Assembly: GCF_033958435.1 (NCBI RefSeq)
Contig: NC_134152.1
Location: forward strand, 16,912,001 to 16,976,000
Reading direction: 5' to 3'
DNA: 64,000 nucleotides
Origin: Carettochelys insculpta
Lineage: Eukaryota; Chordata; Testudines; Carettochelyidae
The stretch's first letter is position 1. Each line of letters opens with the position of its first letter. Both the position numbers and the translations under genes were made by a program. Positions 22,441-34,903 of the stretch are shown in pieces. The notes below the pieces were generated by a model. It was not told the DNA's origin. It did not search any database and worked only from the letters and a program-made list of their open reading frames with translations.

Positions 22441-25400
22441 GAGTCAAGTCAATGCTGAGTGTTTCAGAAAATCCTGTTCGGAAATTCCCTTCTTTTGCCA
22501 CTTGACTGAAAATCAGTTTGAATATTCAAGGTTTAATTTCCAAGTATGTCTGCCTTTATTTTTCACTTTATGCGAGGGGCTTATCAAAACCTCGAGATAC
22601 ATGTATGTGCAAACGGACAAAGCCAGTCAACTCAAGAAAAGCTGTGAAAACCACCAACATGATGGAAAAAAACAAACAAAAAAAATACAAACAAAAAATC
22701 CACCTGACTACTTACACCCTTAAACTATCTCATCTACCTAGATTCTTGTAGTGATGTCATCGCTGTAATATCTGAGAATTAGATACTGCCATCATATACA
22801 GGTAAAGCTAGATCTTCATTGTTGTGAGAGCACAATTTGACCTTGAGTTGAACTTCCTTAAGGTGAGCAGGAACTGAGGATCCAATTGAGATAACATGAA
22901 CCAGATTGTTCTCAGATACATGGATATAAATCTAGAGTAACCATTGATGTCTGGGAAGTTACCCTAAATAGCACTTACACAGAAGCAAACAAACTTTAAT
23001 TAATCTATTCACCAGCGTATGTAGCATATATTACATTCTTTGCATGGCTAAAATCACCATATACTTGTATTAACATTATAACTGCTCAGAAGGCAGCTAA
23101 TTAAACCAGGTTAAATTTTAAATTTGAAAAGTAATCACATGATGTTTGTGACCTGTAGCTGCATCGACATGTCTTTCTTTCAACTAATGAAACACTGGGC
23201 TAAGTTGTATGAGGCACATATGCATTTTCACTGTAGCAATTACAGCCTCCCATTGACTTTCTGTTAACATCGAGAACATTAGTGAGAAATGGGCTTAAAT
23301 AAAAAGCAAAGTGTTTTGACTTAATTGGAAAGAGATCAGCTATTGACAGGAGAATGTTGAAAATGTTGTAGTTTTTTTTAAGGTTTGAATCATTAATTTA
23401 AATTAGCTACCAAATTAATTTATTACATGCGAAAACTAGGTCCCCCAGGATCAGGAATCTAGTCAATATCATCACAATAATCTTGTCAGAAAAACTTTAA
23501 AAAATAAATTTCTTTAATGACTTAATGATTTCAGAAGATAGTCTGCTTTTTAAATACTTCCTTGGTCACCATTCTTTTGTTTTTGTAGCTTTCTATACAG
23601 GACTGAATAAAGCAGGAAATTTAGTACAACAGTTGAAGGACAACAAAAAGCAAGTAGGAGTTTCTTCTAAGAGGCCTGCTTAATGAACTACTTATCCTTT
23701 TGCTTTACTGAACCAGATCTTATTATTCAGAAGTGATATCAGATATTGCGATGCTAATCTCTGACAATGACAGTCATGCGCATACTTTCATTTATGTAAC
23801 AATGGAATGGGGGAATGGAGAGAGATATTTTGTCTAGGGATATTCCTTTGATAAACCTTAGAGTAATTGTGGAAAACACTGTTATTTAGAAAGGTGATTT
23901 TGAAGTTGTCTATCTCTGGCAAGGACACAGCAAAGGAAAGTGTCTTTTGATAACGTTTTGAAGGTTGGACTCATTCTTCTTATCACAGCCACATACCAAA
24001 AACAAATGTGTGAGATAGCTGACTTTTGATACATCTTGTTTCTTTGAAATTAATAAGTCTTCTGGAAATGAAGAGAAGGAATGTTGCTATTTTTCTTCAC
24101 CTCCATGGAAAACAGAGTGTTGGATTTACAACATAACATTTTTAGACAGAACGGTTTAAATTAGGGTTGTTAATTAATCACAGTTAATGACTGCAACTAA
24201 CTGAAAACAAAATTAACATTTTAATGATTTAATGGCATTGACTGCATACCTCTGGGCAGGGAGGGAGGCAGGCATCCACTTCAGGAGGGACCTGGGAGTG
24301 TCTGATCAGTTGCAGTAACACAATCCGCCGATGAAAGGAGAGGAAGTGTGCTCCATGCTGGCTCTGGCAGAGAGGTAGGGATCTTGACCTGGCCACACCT
24401 CATTGCCCCAGTTGACTCTTCATTAGAGGTACTGACCCCTCTCCCTGCATCATGCACTATTGCCCCTGGGTGGCCCCTCACTCCAAGAGGTACCCCATAC
24501 AGAACAGGGGCCTGGAGAGTTCAGCCTCCTGGCAAAAGTCTCTCCACCCTTGCTATGCACCTATTCCCAACATATAATCCATAATTCCTTGCAAACATGG
24601 GTTCACACAGCTGAAGGAGCCCACCCACCTCAGCAAAAGGAAGTGTGCAAGTGAATACCAGAAATCACCCTTCCAAAAGCAACAGCCAGACATTTCCCTT
24701 CTGCTTCTCCTGCTTGCTCTCTTCTCCTCTTCTTATGTTTTCATTGCACACTGGATAAGATTTGTAAGACCAAACTCTTCCTCTTGGACAGGAAGGGATA
24801 CTAGGAAGCTCAGAAATCCAACTCAACAGGAGCAGCATCAAAAATTCAACCTTCTTCTGCACAACTCAGACTGGTCCTATCACTAGGATTCCGATTTCTG
24901 AGGTAAAAAAATCTTAGTCCTTCAGTAAACCAAGACTCCCCTAGGGGAGGAACAAGAAGAAGTGGGACTGCATGGGCTTGTAGGCTCTAAAGTTCTACAT
25001 CTTTTTCATTTTTGAGTTCAGTTATCAAAAAAAGAATCTTAGTTGAAATCAGTACATTTGAAAATGTGGACCCCCAAATATTTAAATAAATAGTATTATA
25101 TTATTTTAACAGTACTATCAAAACTGCAATTAATGACAATCAGTTTTTAATTACTTGACAGGCCAAGTTTAAATGAAAGAATAGTGATAAATAAGGGAAA
25201 AATTCTTTTATATTCACTCCTGCTTGACAATAGATTGAAGAGTCAAGAAGACAGAAATACTGAACACAAATGCTTTCAACCTTTCTGTCAAAAATGCTGA
25301 TTTTTCAGAATAAAAGCTTAGGAAAGAGTGTATTTCAATGAATTGTTCTGGTAAAAATTTTCTGGGAAGAGTTTCAAAATTATCAGAATGCCCCCTTTCA

Positions 25401-25648
25401 ACCTTTTCAACATGAAAAATTTCAGTCATCTGGTTTAAAATGACTTTGTCTTTATTTAAGTGGTTAAAATAACAATGAAATGTTTCCTTTCCAAAACAAA
25501 AAGGTTTCAATTAACTTGAAACAATTTTTCTGTCAAATCTACTTCAGAGGTAAAGCACTTCTAAGGTAGTTAAAATGGCAGCATCAGCTGTAGATAGACT
25601 AAATACATCGGATCAAAATAGTCTCTTGTGTATACTGATATATAACTG
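22441..25648. other. No recognisable feature
   Basis: AT-rich sequence. Around 24250-24500 it is richer in G+C, without recognisable protein or element ends. Confidence 0.4.
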
Positions 25649-25936
25649 TAACAGAGAGGGAGCCGTGCTAGTCTATATACTATCAAAACTAAAAAGCAGT
25701 CAAGTAGCACTTTAAAGACTAACAAAATAATTTATTAGGTGAGCTTTTGTGGGACAAACCCACTTCTTCAGACCATAGCCATACCAGAGCAGACTTCTCT
25801 GTGCCTTAAATATTGAGTCTGTTCTGGTATGGCTATGGTCTGAAGAAGTGGGTCTGTCCCACGAAAGCTCATCACCTAATAAAATATTTTGTTAGTCTTT
25901 AAAGTGCTACTTGACTGCTTTTTTATTTTGATATAC
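25649..25936. repeat. PLE tail palindrome (two inverted 3' tails)
   Basis: The left arm reads 'agcagtcaagtagcacttta ... aacccacttcttcagaccat'. The right arm is its inverse, 'atggtctgaagaagtgggtc ... aaagtgctacttgactgct', with the junction near 25800. The same tail ends the PLE coding copies at 1.7 and 8.3 kb. No coding sequence lies between the arms. Confidence 0.85.
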
Positions 25937-27189
25937 AACTGGTGTAACACCATTGAAGTCAGTGGAGTTACATGGGTCTATAAGTGGTGTGTGTGGAATA
26001 TCAGATTCTGACAGGCTGATTTAACAGAGAGCAAAATTTGACCAACTGATTCAAATATATTGGGCCAAGTGAAGGCCAGCTTGAGTTCTTTTAGTGGAAT
26101 AGTGTCCCTTCTGTCAATGGTGAATTTGTCCCTTTGGCTTTTCTTTCTTTCTTTTCTTTTTTTTTAATATGCTTTCTCTGCCTTTGCATCATTAAAGGAT
26201 TTGGCAAAGAACTACTAGGTCTACACCACTGCAAATGAGATAGTCTGCCTTTTCTAACAACTCTGTGCCCTACGCCGGCATTAGACTTGCTAGGGCGCAG
26301 GGCAGAAAACTGAAGATTGAACCCCACCATCCAGAGCTGAAGCTGAAGCCTGAGCAACTTCAAGGGGATTCCTGGGGCGTGAGCCCTGAGCAGTTGCCTT
26401 ACTTGCCATTCCTTAACACCGGAGCTTTCTGTACTATATCTGTCTTCACTAGCAGCATGCTTTGATGTGTCTTTATATTAACGTTTTACAGCATGATGCA
26501 TGGAAAGATGTACATCCTCTCATGAGCCAATGTGTTTTTGAATTCTCTATTCCTGCTTTTCTTTACACAACTGGTGATGATCCAGGATAGGCACGTTAGA
26601 TCCAAATCAGTTTTGCTAACTGGAGGGATAATTAAGGCAGACACCAAGGGGATTAGAAATACAAGTTTATTGCTGGCCTTATCCACCTCATTTGCTCTTT
26701 TAATTCCTGTAAGCGTTTCTTTGTTTTTCTGAGCCTTCTTCCTGTTAGTAACACAGCATTAAGTACTTGTGTGAACTTTTCATTGTAACAGAAAGAAACA
26801 TTAAACAATCCATAAGAGAAGAATCTTCTTGATCCATATTTCAGAGAGCTGACACACAAAGAATTTCTGTTTGTATTTCTTTACCCTCACCTTCAGCATT
26901 GTTGGGAAAAGCACTCCTTTAAATGCAGTCTTTTAAGTGCAAAGATAAAAGCTCTTGCTTTGTATTCCTTTTGCAAAGAGCCTGCTCTATGGCTTTGCCC
27001 TGTTCAGAGAGAAAATATATTTTTAATTCAATTATTTTTATTGTTGGCATCTTTAAAAAGGCAATTTTAGACAAGAAGGATGTAAGCATTGATTGGAAAC
27101 CTCATGCATGTGATTCAACTAGCATGTGAGCAATTTTGAGTCATGGAGAATCTCTGATGTGCAACTTGCATGGATTCTAACCACACTAT
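25937..27189. other. No gene recognised
   Basis: A short G+C-rich piece at about 26265-26410 ('ctacgccggcattagacttg') resembles a dispersed repeat but could not be classified. The rest is AT-rich. Confidence 0.4.
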
Positions 27190-27888
27190 AGCTGTGTCTA
27201 CACGTGCACGCTACTTCGAAGTAGCGGCACTAACTTCGAAATAGCGCCCGTCGCGGCTACACGCGTCGGGCGCTATTTCGAAGTTAACTTCGACGTTAGG
27301 GTCGCTAAGACGTCGAAGTTGCTAACCTCATGAGGGGATCGGAATAGCGCCCTACTTCTACGTTCAACGTCGAAGTAGGGACCATGTAGACGATCCGCGT
27401 CCCGCAACGTCGAAATTGCCGGGTACTCCATGGCGGCCATCAGCTAGGGGGTTGAGAGATGCTCTCTCTCTAGCCCCTGCGGGGCTCTATGGTCACCGTG
27501 GGCAGCAGCCCTTAGCCCAGGGCTTCTGGCTGCTGCTGCAGCAGCTGGGGATCCATGCTGCAGGCACAGGGTCTGCAACCAGTTGTCGGCTCTGTGTATC
27601 TTGTGTTGTTTAGTGCAACTGTGTCTGGGAGGGGCCCTTTAAGGGAGCGTCTTGCTGTTGAGTCCGCCCTGTGACCCTGTCTGCAGCTGTGCCTGGCACC
27701 CTTATTTCGATGTGTGCTACTCTGGCGTGTAGACGTTCCCTCGCAGCGCCTATTTCGATGTGGTGCCGCGCAATGTCGAAGTTGAACATCGACGTTGCCA
27801 GCCCTGGAGGACGTGTAGACGTTATTCATCAAAATAGCCTATTTCGAAATAAGCTATTTCGATGTTGGCTTCACGTGTTGACGTAGCT
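27190..27888 (-). mobile_element. ~700-bp Harbinger deletion derivative (MITE), copy C
   Basis: It starts agctgtgtctacacgtg and ends cacgtgttgacgtagct. TAT is exactly repeated on both sides (27187-27189 and 27889-27891). Same orientation and same two blocks as copy B, with a small deletion near the right end, where one of the cgaaatag words is lost. Confidence 0.88.
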
Positions 27889-29907
27889 TATGATTGCTGT
27901 TAAAAATCAAGTGTCAGAGGATTCAGTCACCCCAATATAAAATATAGTAGGATCTCAGAATTATTAACACCAGAGTTACAAACTGACTGATCAACCACAT
28001 ACCTCATATGGAATTAGGAGGGGCAACAACCTTGCTGGACCCGGGGCAAGGTGGGGCAGGGGTCCAGCTCCATGCTCCTGGAATGGGTTGGGCCTCGGGC
28101 AGAAGGGGTGGGGCTGGAGGCAGTTGACCATCAGTGCTACCCAGAGTATGACATGCTGGCCCTGCCCTCAGAGCTGTCCAGAGCGTGCTGCGTGGCTCTC
28201 AGGCAGTGATTTAAGGAGCGTGGGGCTCTGGCTGCTATCACTTCTGCAGTAGTGGTGGTGACAGCCAAAAGCCCCAGGCCCTTCTGAAGCATCCAGCCCT
28301 TGAGCAACTGCCCCCTTTTTCCCCCCAACAGCATGTTGGTGAAAATCAGGTGGCCAGAGCCATCCTTATGCATCTGCATGTGCTGTATATGCCTAGTGCT
28401 ACCAAAGTTTAGATCTACTTCCTCCCCCACCACCCTCCCATCTCCTCTTGGTTGGAGGGCCCAGGAATGCCTTCTTCCTGCCCCAACCCTCCCACTTGCT
28501 TCTCTCAGCCGGTGGGCCCAGAGCCGCCTTCTCCATGTCCCTGGCTCCTCCCCTTCCCCCAGTGCCCTGAAGCCAGTGGGCCCACTGTTGCCTTCCCTCA
28601 GCCCCCGCCTCCTCTCCTCCCCTGACTCCACTCAGATGGTTGGCCCAAGCCAGCCCCCTCATCCCTCTCCCCCTGCCCACTTTCTTCTCTAGCAAGCATA
28701 GTATGGTTAATGCCACTGTGGATAAAAAGTTTTTCATTCTTTTATTTTTAAAATGTTATAAACAGTTTATAAATTTGCACCAATTCCACACAAAAATTTG
28801 ATTCGGGCCTTGAGAAAGATGAAAGTCAATATAGTGTGATGGTTCTCCTTCAGTGGGAATAGCACAGGAGTGGTATTTTGGTTAGCTTTGGCTTTTCTTA
28901 GCTGTGTTTAGCACACACACACACTCACACACACAGCATCTCACTCACACAGCCCCCCCACAACACACACACCAGGGTTCCCTATCTGTATTGTGCAGTG
29001 AGGCATTAGGTGTTACTATTTTCATGCCCTCTCCTTATGCCACCTAGGAGGAGAAAGAGAACTAGGTACAGGGAGCCCTGATTTTATTGTTTACTCCCAC
29101 TCACAGCCTCCTATGAGACCACAGGGCAGAGAAGCAGTAGTCATGGGGAGAGCAAGCAGCAATGCCAGCTGATTTGGGTATCCAGGTCAGTTTCCCCATG
29201 TGGGTGCAGAAGGGGGCACCTGGATTAGGGCCCAGGAGTGGTAGACAATAATAATGAATGTTGGTGGGAGAATGTCCACTTTTCTGCGACAGCTGCAAAA
29301 GAGCGACATTTCCTGGCTCTCCGTTCCATCTGAAACATTTTACACAAGCCTAATTCAAATATGAACAGACTGTCATAGAAATAAAATGACAAAGAGGTGA
29401 TGGTGTCATCCTTGTGTGTCCCAGACAGATGAGTACATTTTGATAATGTGTGAACAAACAGCTTTTTATTTGGATGAAAAGGAAACAGAAGCTTTTGTTT
29501 CAAAGCATCAGGGCAGTGCTAGCAAGAGGAGATGATTAAGTGACATAAACTGACAAGTCATTTTGTGATTTGAATCCAATTGTTTGTCTCCTGGTAACAT
29601 GGAATGTTTCCCGTACGGTCTCGTTACTAATATAACCCGAGCTTCATCGTAGCTGAACATCACATAATTGTTAACCGATTTATCATCAAAACAGCCATAT
29701 CAGATGGGAAAATTCTCCATTTTCTAGGTAGCGATCTGAGGCACAGAAAGATTACGATTTGCTCAATTGATACAAACCTTGGAGCAGAGCTAAGATTAGA
29801 ACCAAAGTCTCATTTTCATTTAAAGTCCAGTGGCTTTTCATTCCCTGGGCTTATCTACACTGATTTTTTTTTTCCAGAAAAAAACAAACAAGCAAAAACA
29901 CCCCACA
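27889..29907. other. No gene recognised; G+C-rich block and CA-rich tract
   Basis: The block 28020-28700 is G+C-rich and pyrimidine-rich in its right half; it is probably an old repeat of unknown class. A CA-rich simple tract lies at about 28910-28970. The long frames in this block are compositional and show no protein motif. Confidence 0.4.
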
Positions 29908-30318
29908 GGCTATGTCTACACTAGAGAGTTTTGTTGACAGAACTCATGGAGTGTCTACACACAAAATGCAGTCTGTTGACAAAACTTGGCACTTCTGCTG
30001 ACAGCACTCTGCCTCTCTGTGATGAGGAATAACCCTTTCGTCGACAGTTTCTGTCAACAAAAAAGCCCCATAGATGCTCCGATGGGCCTTCTGTTGAAAA
30101 AACAGGGCTTCTGGTTCACCAAGCAGTCCTGTTTGCTAAGCTTCCGGTTGGCCATTCTGTTGAGAGAGCAGCCAGGCAGTCTGGCCACTCTCTGACAGAC
30201 CAGATTGCTCATTCAATCCACGTTTGTGTTCAGCCGTGGTCTGTCAATGGAAGTTTGGCCGGAAGATCTCTTCCAACAGTAACTTCTGTCAATGGATCAC
30301 TGCAGTGTAGATGTAGCC
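29908..30318. mobile_element. 411-bp Harbinger-type MITE with gttgacagaa motifs
   Basis: It starts ggctatgtctacactag and ends cagtgtagatgtagcc, which are inverted copies. The interior has repeated ttgacag / ctgtcaa words (tgttgacagaac, ctgtcaacaa, ctgtcaatgg). Flanks ACA and AAA differ at one base. It is a third family with the common ggct-N3-tctacac end but an unrelated interior. Confidence 0.75.
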
Positions 30319-30554
30319 AAAGCATTCACACAACTAAGCGGGATAATTCTCGATAGGAAGGCTTTTCTCTTGAAATAATTACCCAAGCTCTGTGAGCCAG
30401 CACCCTCTCGCACATTTCAAGTTCGAAAGGGAATGTGTGTGAACAAAGCACAGCTATGATCAGTTTATGTGAAGGCCCCTTTTGCAATGCTGTGGCTGTG
30501 AACTGTGGCTGTAAAAGAGAATGATCTATTTTGCAATGTTGTGACTGTGTTAAT

Positions 30555-31995
30555 AACAGCCTTTGGCTATTATTTTTGAAAGGTCATGGAGATTGGGACA
30601 GGTCCCAGATGATTGGAAAAGGGCAAATGTAGTGTAGATGAGGAAAGAAGGACAATCCAGGGAACCATAGACGGTTCAGCCTCACCTCAGTCCCTGGAAA
30701 AATCATGAAGGGGATCCTCAAGGAGTCCATTTGGGAGCACTTGGAAGAGGAGAAAGTGATCAAGAGTAGTCAACATGGACTCACCAAGGGCAAGTTATGC
30801 CTGACCAATCTGATTAGCTTCTATGACGAGGTAACGGGCTCTGTGGACATGGAGAAGTAAATGGATGTGTTATGCCTTGACTTTATCAAGGCTTTTGATC
30901 CAATCTCCCACACCCTACTTGCCCATAAGCTAAGGAAGTATGAACTGGATACATGGACTGTAAGATGGATAGAAAGCTGACTTGACGGACGGGCTCTACG
31001 GATAGTGGTCAATGGCTCAATGTCTGATTGGTGGTCAGTTTCAAGTGGAGTGCCCCAAAGATCAGTTCTAAGGCCAGTATTTTTTAACATTTTATTAATG
31101 ACCTGGATGAGGGGATGGATTGCACCCTCAGCAAATTTGTGGATGACACTAAGCTAGGTGGTCAGATAGATAGGTTGGAGGGTAGAGATAGGGTCCAGAG
31201 TGACCTAGACAAATCAGAGGATTGGGCTAAAAGAAATTTGATGAGGTTCAACAAGGGGAAGTGCAGAGTCCTGCACTTGGAACAGAAGAATCGCAAGCAC
31301 TGTTACCGACTGGGACCAACTGACTAAGTAGTAGTGCAGCAGAAAAGGACCTGGGGATTACAGTGGATGAGAGGCTGGATATGAGTCAACAGAATGCCCT
31401 TGTAGCCAAGATTAACAGCATATTGGGGTTCATTAGGAGAAGCATTTCCAGCAGATCTGGTGTAGTTATTATTGCCCTCTACTCTGCAATGGTGGGGCCA
31501 GATTTGGAGTATTACTTCCAGTTCTTGGACCCCCAGGATAGAGAGGATGTGGATGCATTGGAGAGGGTTCAGTGGAGGGCAATGAAAATTAATAGGGGGC
31601 AGGAGCACATGATGTATAAGGAGAAGCTGAGAGATCTGGGCTTTTTTAGTTTGCAGAAGAGAAGACTGAGGGGTGATTTGATAGCATCTTCAACTTCCTG
31701 GAAGGGGGCTCTAAAGAGGACGGAGAGAGACTGGTCTCAGTGGTGACAGATGACAGAACAAGGAGCAATTATCTGGAGTTAGAGAGTGGGAGGTGTTGGT
31801 TGGATATTAGGAAAGACTCTTTCTCCAGGAGGGTGGTGAAGCACTGGAATGTGTTACCAAGAGAGATGGTGGAATCTTTGTCCCTAGAGGTTTTTAAATC
31901 CCATCTTGACAAAACCCTGGCTGGGATGATTTAGTTAGAATTGATCCTGCTTTAGGCAGGGGGCTGGAATAGATGACATCCTGAGAATTCTATGA
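30555..31995 (+). mobile_element. CR1 LINE, 5'-truncated, degenerate
   Basis: Broken CR1 reverse transcriptase can be followed from FERSWRLGQVPDDWKRANV at about 30575, through the QHGLTKGKLCLTNLISFYDE region (30770-30830) and LDFIKAFD. It continues to a long open piece at 31115-31327 beginning CTLSKFVDDTKLGG and ends with HWNVLPREMV near 31840. The 3' UTR 'agggggctggaatagatgac' and a (ATTCTATG)n tail end it at about 31985. Stops and frameshifts are frequent. It belongs to a different CR1 subfamily from the 38.3 kb copy (gattctatg tail instead of ttcttatg). Confidence 0.9.
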
Positions 31996-32410
31996 TTCTA
32001 TGATTTTTTTAATAAGATCTTAATGAATAAGGGAAATTAGTAAAATTTAATTTTATGAAGTTTAAGTAAATGTGTCTGAATATAAGTTGAAATAGTTTCC
32101 CTTGTTTTCATTCTTTTATATGCTTCTGAATTTCATGATTTGCAATGTAATGTGCAGATTTTAGGCCCAGTCCTGCAGTTGTGATTTAGGCATCTCCCTG
32201 TAAGGGTATGTATCCCTGTACTCACACATTGCACAATGTTGTAATAATCTTTGTTCAAAGTGTATCTTGTGAATCATCACCTGAAAAATAATAATTTTCT
32301 GATCATTGGTAAAATAGGTGTGGCAACAGTGTATATAAAGGACAGAGACTTTCTCTTCATGAAGAGGTCCAAAAAAGATTGGTTTCAATTAGAAAATGAC
32401 ATTATGACTG
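31996..32410. other. No recognisable feature
   Basis: AT-rich spacer between CR1 and a PLE tail piece. Confidence 0.45.
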
Positions 32411-32530
32411 GGTAGTAACAGAGAGATAACCGTATTAGTCTATATTCTATCAAAACAAAAAAGCTGTCCAGTAGCACTTTAGAGACTATTTTGTTAGTCT
32501 TTAAAGTGCTACTGGACTGCTTTTTTATTA
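32411..32530. repeat. Short PLE tail foldback
   Basis: It begins 'gtaacagagagataaccgta'. Inverted arms 'ccagtagcactttagagac' and 'gtctttaaagtgctactgg' meet near 32490. It is a small version of the PLE tail palindromes at 25.6 and 63.3 kb, with almost all of the interior missing. Confidence 0.75.
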
Positions 32531-33084
32531 TGGCTGGGGCTATACTGACCTATTCTCCTGGCAGCTTCATGCTAATGAGGAGTCTTGCATTTGCAAATGG
32601 CTTTTCATTAACATAATCCTGGGGATAATTAATGTAGTCACATGAGATCTCCCTGCCTGTAGAGGCTGCTTCCAGCATTAAACAGGGTGTGTAGACCTGC
32701 CTCTGCCAGCTATACATCCCTCTGTCCCCAGCTTCTTATGCCTGTTGTCAAAATCCATTTTATATGTGGATGTACAGTAAGTGTTGTTGACAGAACTCCA
32801 GTCTTGTTGACGAAACTCACATGCATAATCGTAGCCCACAAGGAAAGTTGTTTAACATTACAAACTCTAGTTTTGCCTTTAGCAGGTAAAGTTACATGTG
32901 ACTGGCCATGTATCACGGATTCAGAACCAATGTGTTAGGACGTGTTATGTAAAAAGCCACACTGGTGTACATTAGAATTCTGTAAAAAATTTATACATTG
33001 GCTCTATTTTAGCAATGGTCTTTTGAAAAAAATAAAACTTTAAGAGCAACCACTAGCAGTTCTAAAGCTCACAGTAATCTCAAA
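32531..33084. other. Possible decayed MITE, otherwise nothing recognised
   Basis: The span 32531-32841 starts ggctggggctatactg and ends cgtagcc, with gttgacagaac words near its right end. This suggests a decayed relative of the 29.9 kb MITE, but the ends match poorly. Confidence 0.3.
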
Positions 33085-33520
33085 GGCCGTGTCTACACTA
33101 GCCTCAAACTTCAAAATGGCCACGCAAATGGCCATTTTGAAGTTTACTAATAAAGCGCTAAAATGCATATTCGGCGCTTCATTAGCATGCGGGTGGCTGC
33201 GGTGCTTCAAAATTGACGTGGCTCGCCGCCAAGTGGCTCGTCCCAATGGGGCTCCTTTTTGAAAGGACTCTGCCTACTTCGAAGTCCCCTTATTCCCATC
33301 TGCTCATGAGAATAAGGGGACTTCGAAGTAGGCGGGGTCCTTTCGAAAAGGAGCCCTGTCGGGACAAGCCGCATGGCTGCAAGCCGCATCAATTTCGAAG
33401 CACCGTGGCTGCCCGCATGCTAATGAAGCGCTGAATAAGCATTTCAGCGCTTCATTAGTAAACTTCAAAATGGCCATTTGAATGGCCATTTTGAAGTCTG
33501 GGGCTAGTGTAGATGTAGCC
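33085..33520. mobile_element. 436-bp palindromic Harbinger-type MITE, copy 2
   Basis: It starts ggccgtgtctacactagcc and ends ggctagtgtagatgtagcc, with AAA repeated on both sides (33082-33084 and 33521-33523). Its length equals that of copy 1. Many TTCGAA words have become TTCAAA or TTTGAA, the change expected from methylated CpG decay, so it is older than copy 1. Near-perfect inverted symmetry centres at about 33303. Confidence 0.88.
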
Positions 33521-33890
33521 AAAGGGTTTAACTATTAACACAAGAATGTAATAGTAAAAGTTACATAATCCAGTTATCCCAGTTAATTTTAAATTAATTA
33601 AGAGGTTAAAACTAATAGGATATGTTTTAAATTTGCATTTAAAATGAGAGAAAGTCACTCTGTTATCCACAAGCTATTAGCTCCAAACAAATGCATGCTA
33701 TTGTGTTACTGCATCTTGTCATTTCAGGTGACACTTTTTGGCACTGAAGCTAATAGGTATAAATCAGTCCAAATGATGACAAGATGACAAATTGGTTCCT
33801 GTTTTTGAGGGGCTGTTGAAGTCAACTCAAGATTTTTATAAATTAATGCAAAACTTAAATGGGAATCAGAACAAGTGGGACAAAATTTGA
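33521..33890. other. No recognisable feature
   Basis: AT-rich spacer between two palindromic MITEs. Confidence 0.45.
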
Positions 33891-34244
33891 ACTCAAATGG
33901 CCATTTAGAAGTTTACTTCATTAGCATGCGGGCAGCTGCGGCGCTTCGAAATTGATGTGGCTTGTCGCCACGCGGCTCGTTCCGACGGGGCTTCTTTTTG
34001 AAAGGACCCCGCCTACTTCGAAGTCCCCTTATTCCCATGAGAAGATGGGAATAAGGGGACTTCGAAGTAGGCAGGGTCCTTTCGAAAAGGAGCCCCATCG
34101 GGACGAGCCGAGTCAATTTCGAAGAGCTGCGGCCGCCCGCATGCTAATGAAGCACTGAATATGCATTTCAGCGCTTCATTAGTAAACTTCGAAATGGCCA
34201 TTTGCATGGCCATTTCGAAGTTTGGGGCTAGTGTAGACATGGCC
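33891..34244. mobile_element. Palindromic Harbinger-type MITE, copy 3, left arm shortened
   Basis: The right arm is complete and ends gtgtagacatggcc. The left arm lacks the outer end and an internal piece, beginning near 'aaatggccatttagaagttt' and jumping to 'cttcattagcatgcgggcag'. The centre 'cccatgagaagatggg' is intact. It lies 370 bp from copy 2. No duplication can be scored because the left end is lost. Confidence 0.8.
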
Positions 34245-34381
34245 ATGGAATGACATATACAAGTCAAAATTCTCACTGCTACGTTCTATATTAATGGGAC
34301 ATTACCAATCAGCTGATTTGGAATACTAAAGTCAAGCACTGTAAGAGGTCACACAGATGTGGATCAGAAACTTAACACCTC

Positions 34382-34623
34382 AGTTATGTCTAGATTGCAG
34401 GCTTCTGTCAGGAGCCTGAAGGTCTCCCAACAGAAGTCTACCAGTCCTGGACCCTTCCACCAACATTCCAGTAATCCTCATTCCACAAAGAAGAAGGGTG
34501 GTGTTGGTAGATAGGATTTTCCTGTCAGCCTCCAGCAACAGACCTGTCAGCAGGAGATATGCAAATGCTTTGCACAATTTGCGTATCTTCTGCCAACAAT
34601 TCTAGGCAATCTAGACATAGGCC
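34382..34623. mobile_element. ~242-bp Harbinger-like MITE
   Basis: The left end agttatgtctagattgc is the inverse of the right end gcaatctagacataggc. The interior has inverted ctgtcagga / cctgtcagc words. The common tctacac core is tctagat here, so this is a variant family. A target duplication is not visible. Confidence 0.6.
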
Positions 34624-34903
34624 TAGAGTGGAGACAACCCTAAAATTAACAGATCTAAAGTCGTAGATTATATTGGCTCCAAGTAGATAAAGATGTCTCT
34701 CAATTATATTTAATTGAAGAATATATTAAACATCATGCCTTAATGTTTAAAAATAGGTGATAAAATGTAAATTGCAGACAAGCACTACTGAATTTCAAAT
34801 AATACTATATTGTAATGCTAACCTATTCTGATGGATTATTTAAGAAGAAGGGAAAGAGTAAACACTGAAGAATAGTGGAACAAAAAGAACCCCAGGAGAA
34901 TAT

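Noticed and set aside
28137..28737. 164-codon and 130-codon frames in a G+C-rich block
   Set aside because: Compositional; open on both strands with no recognisable domain.
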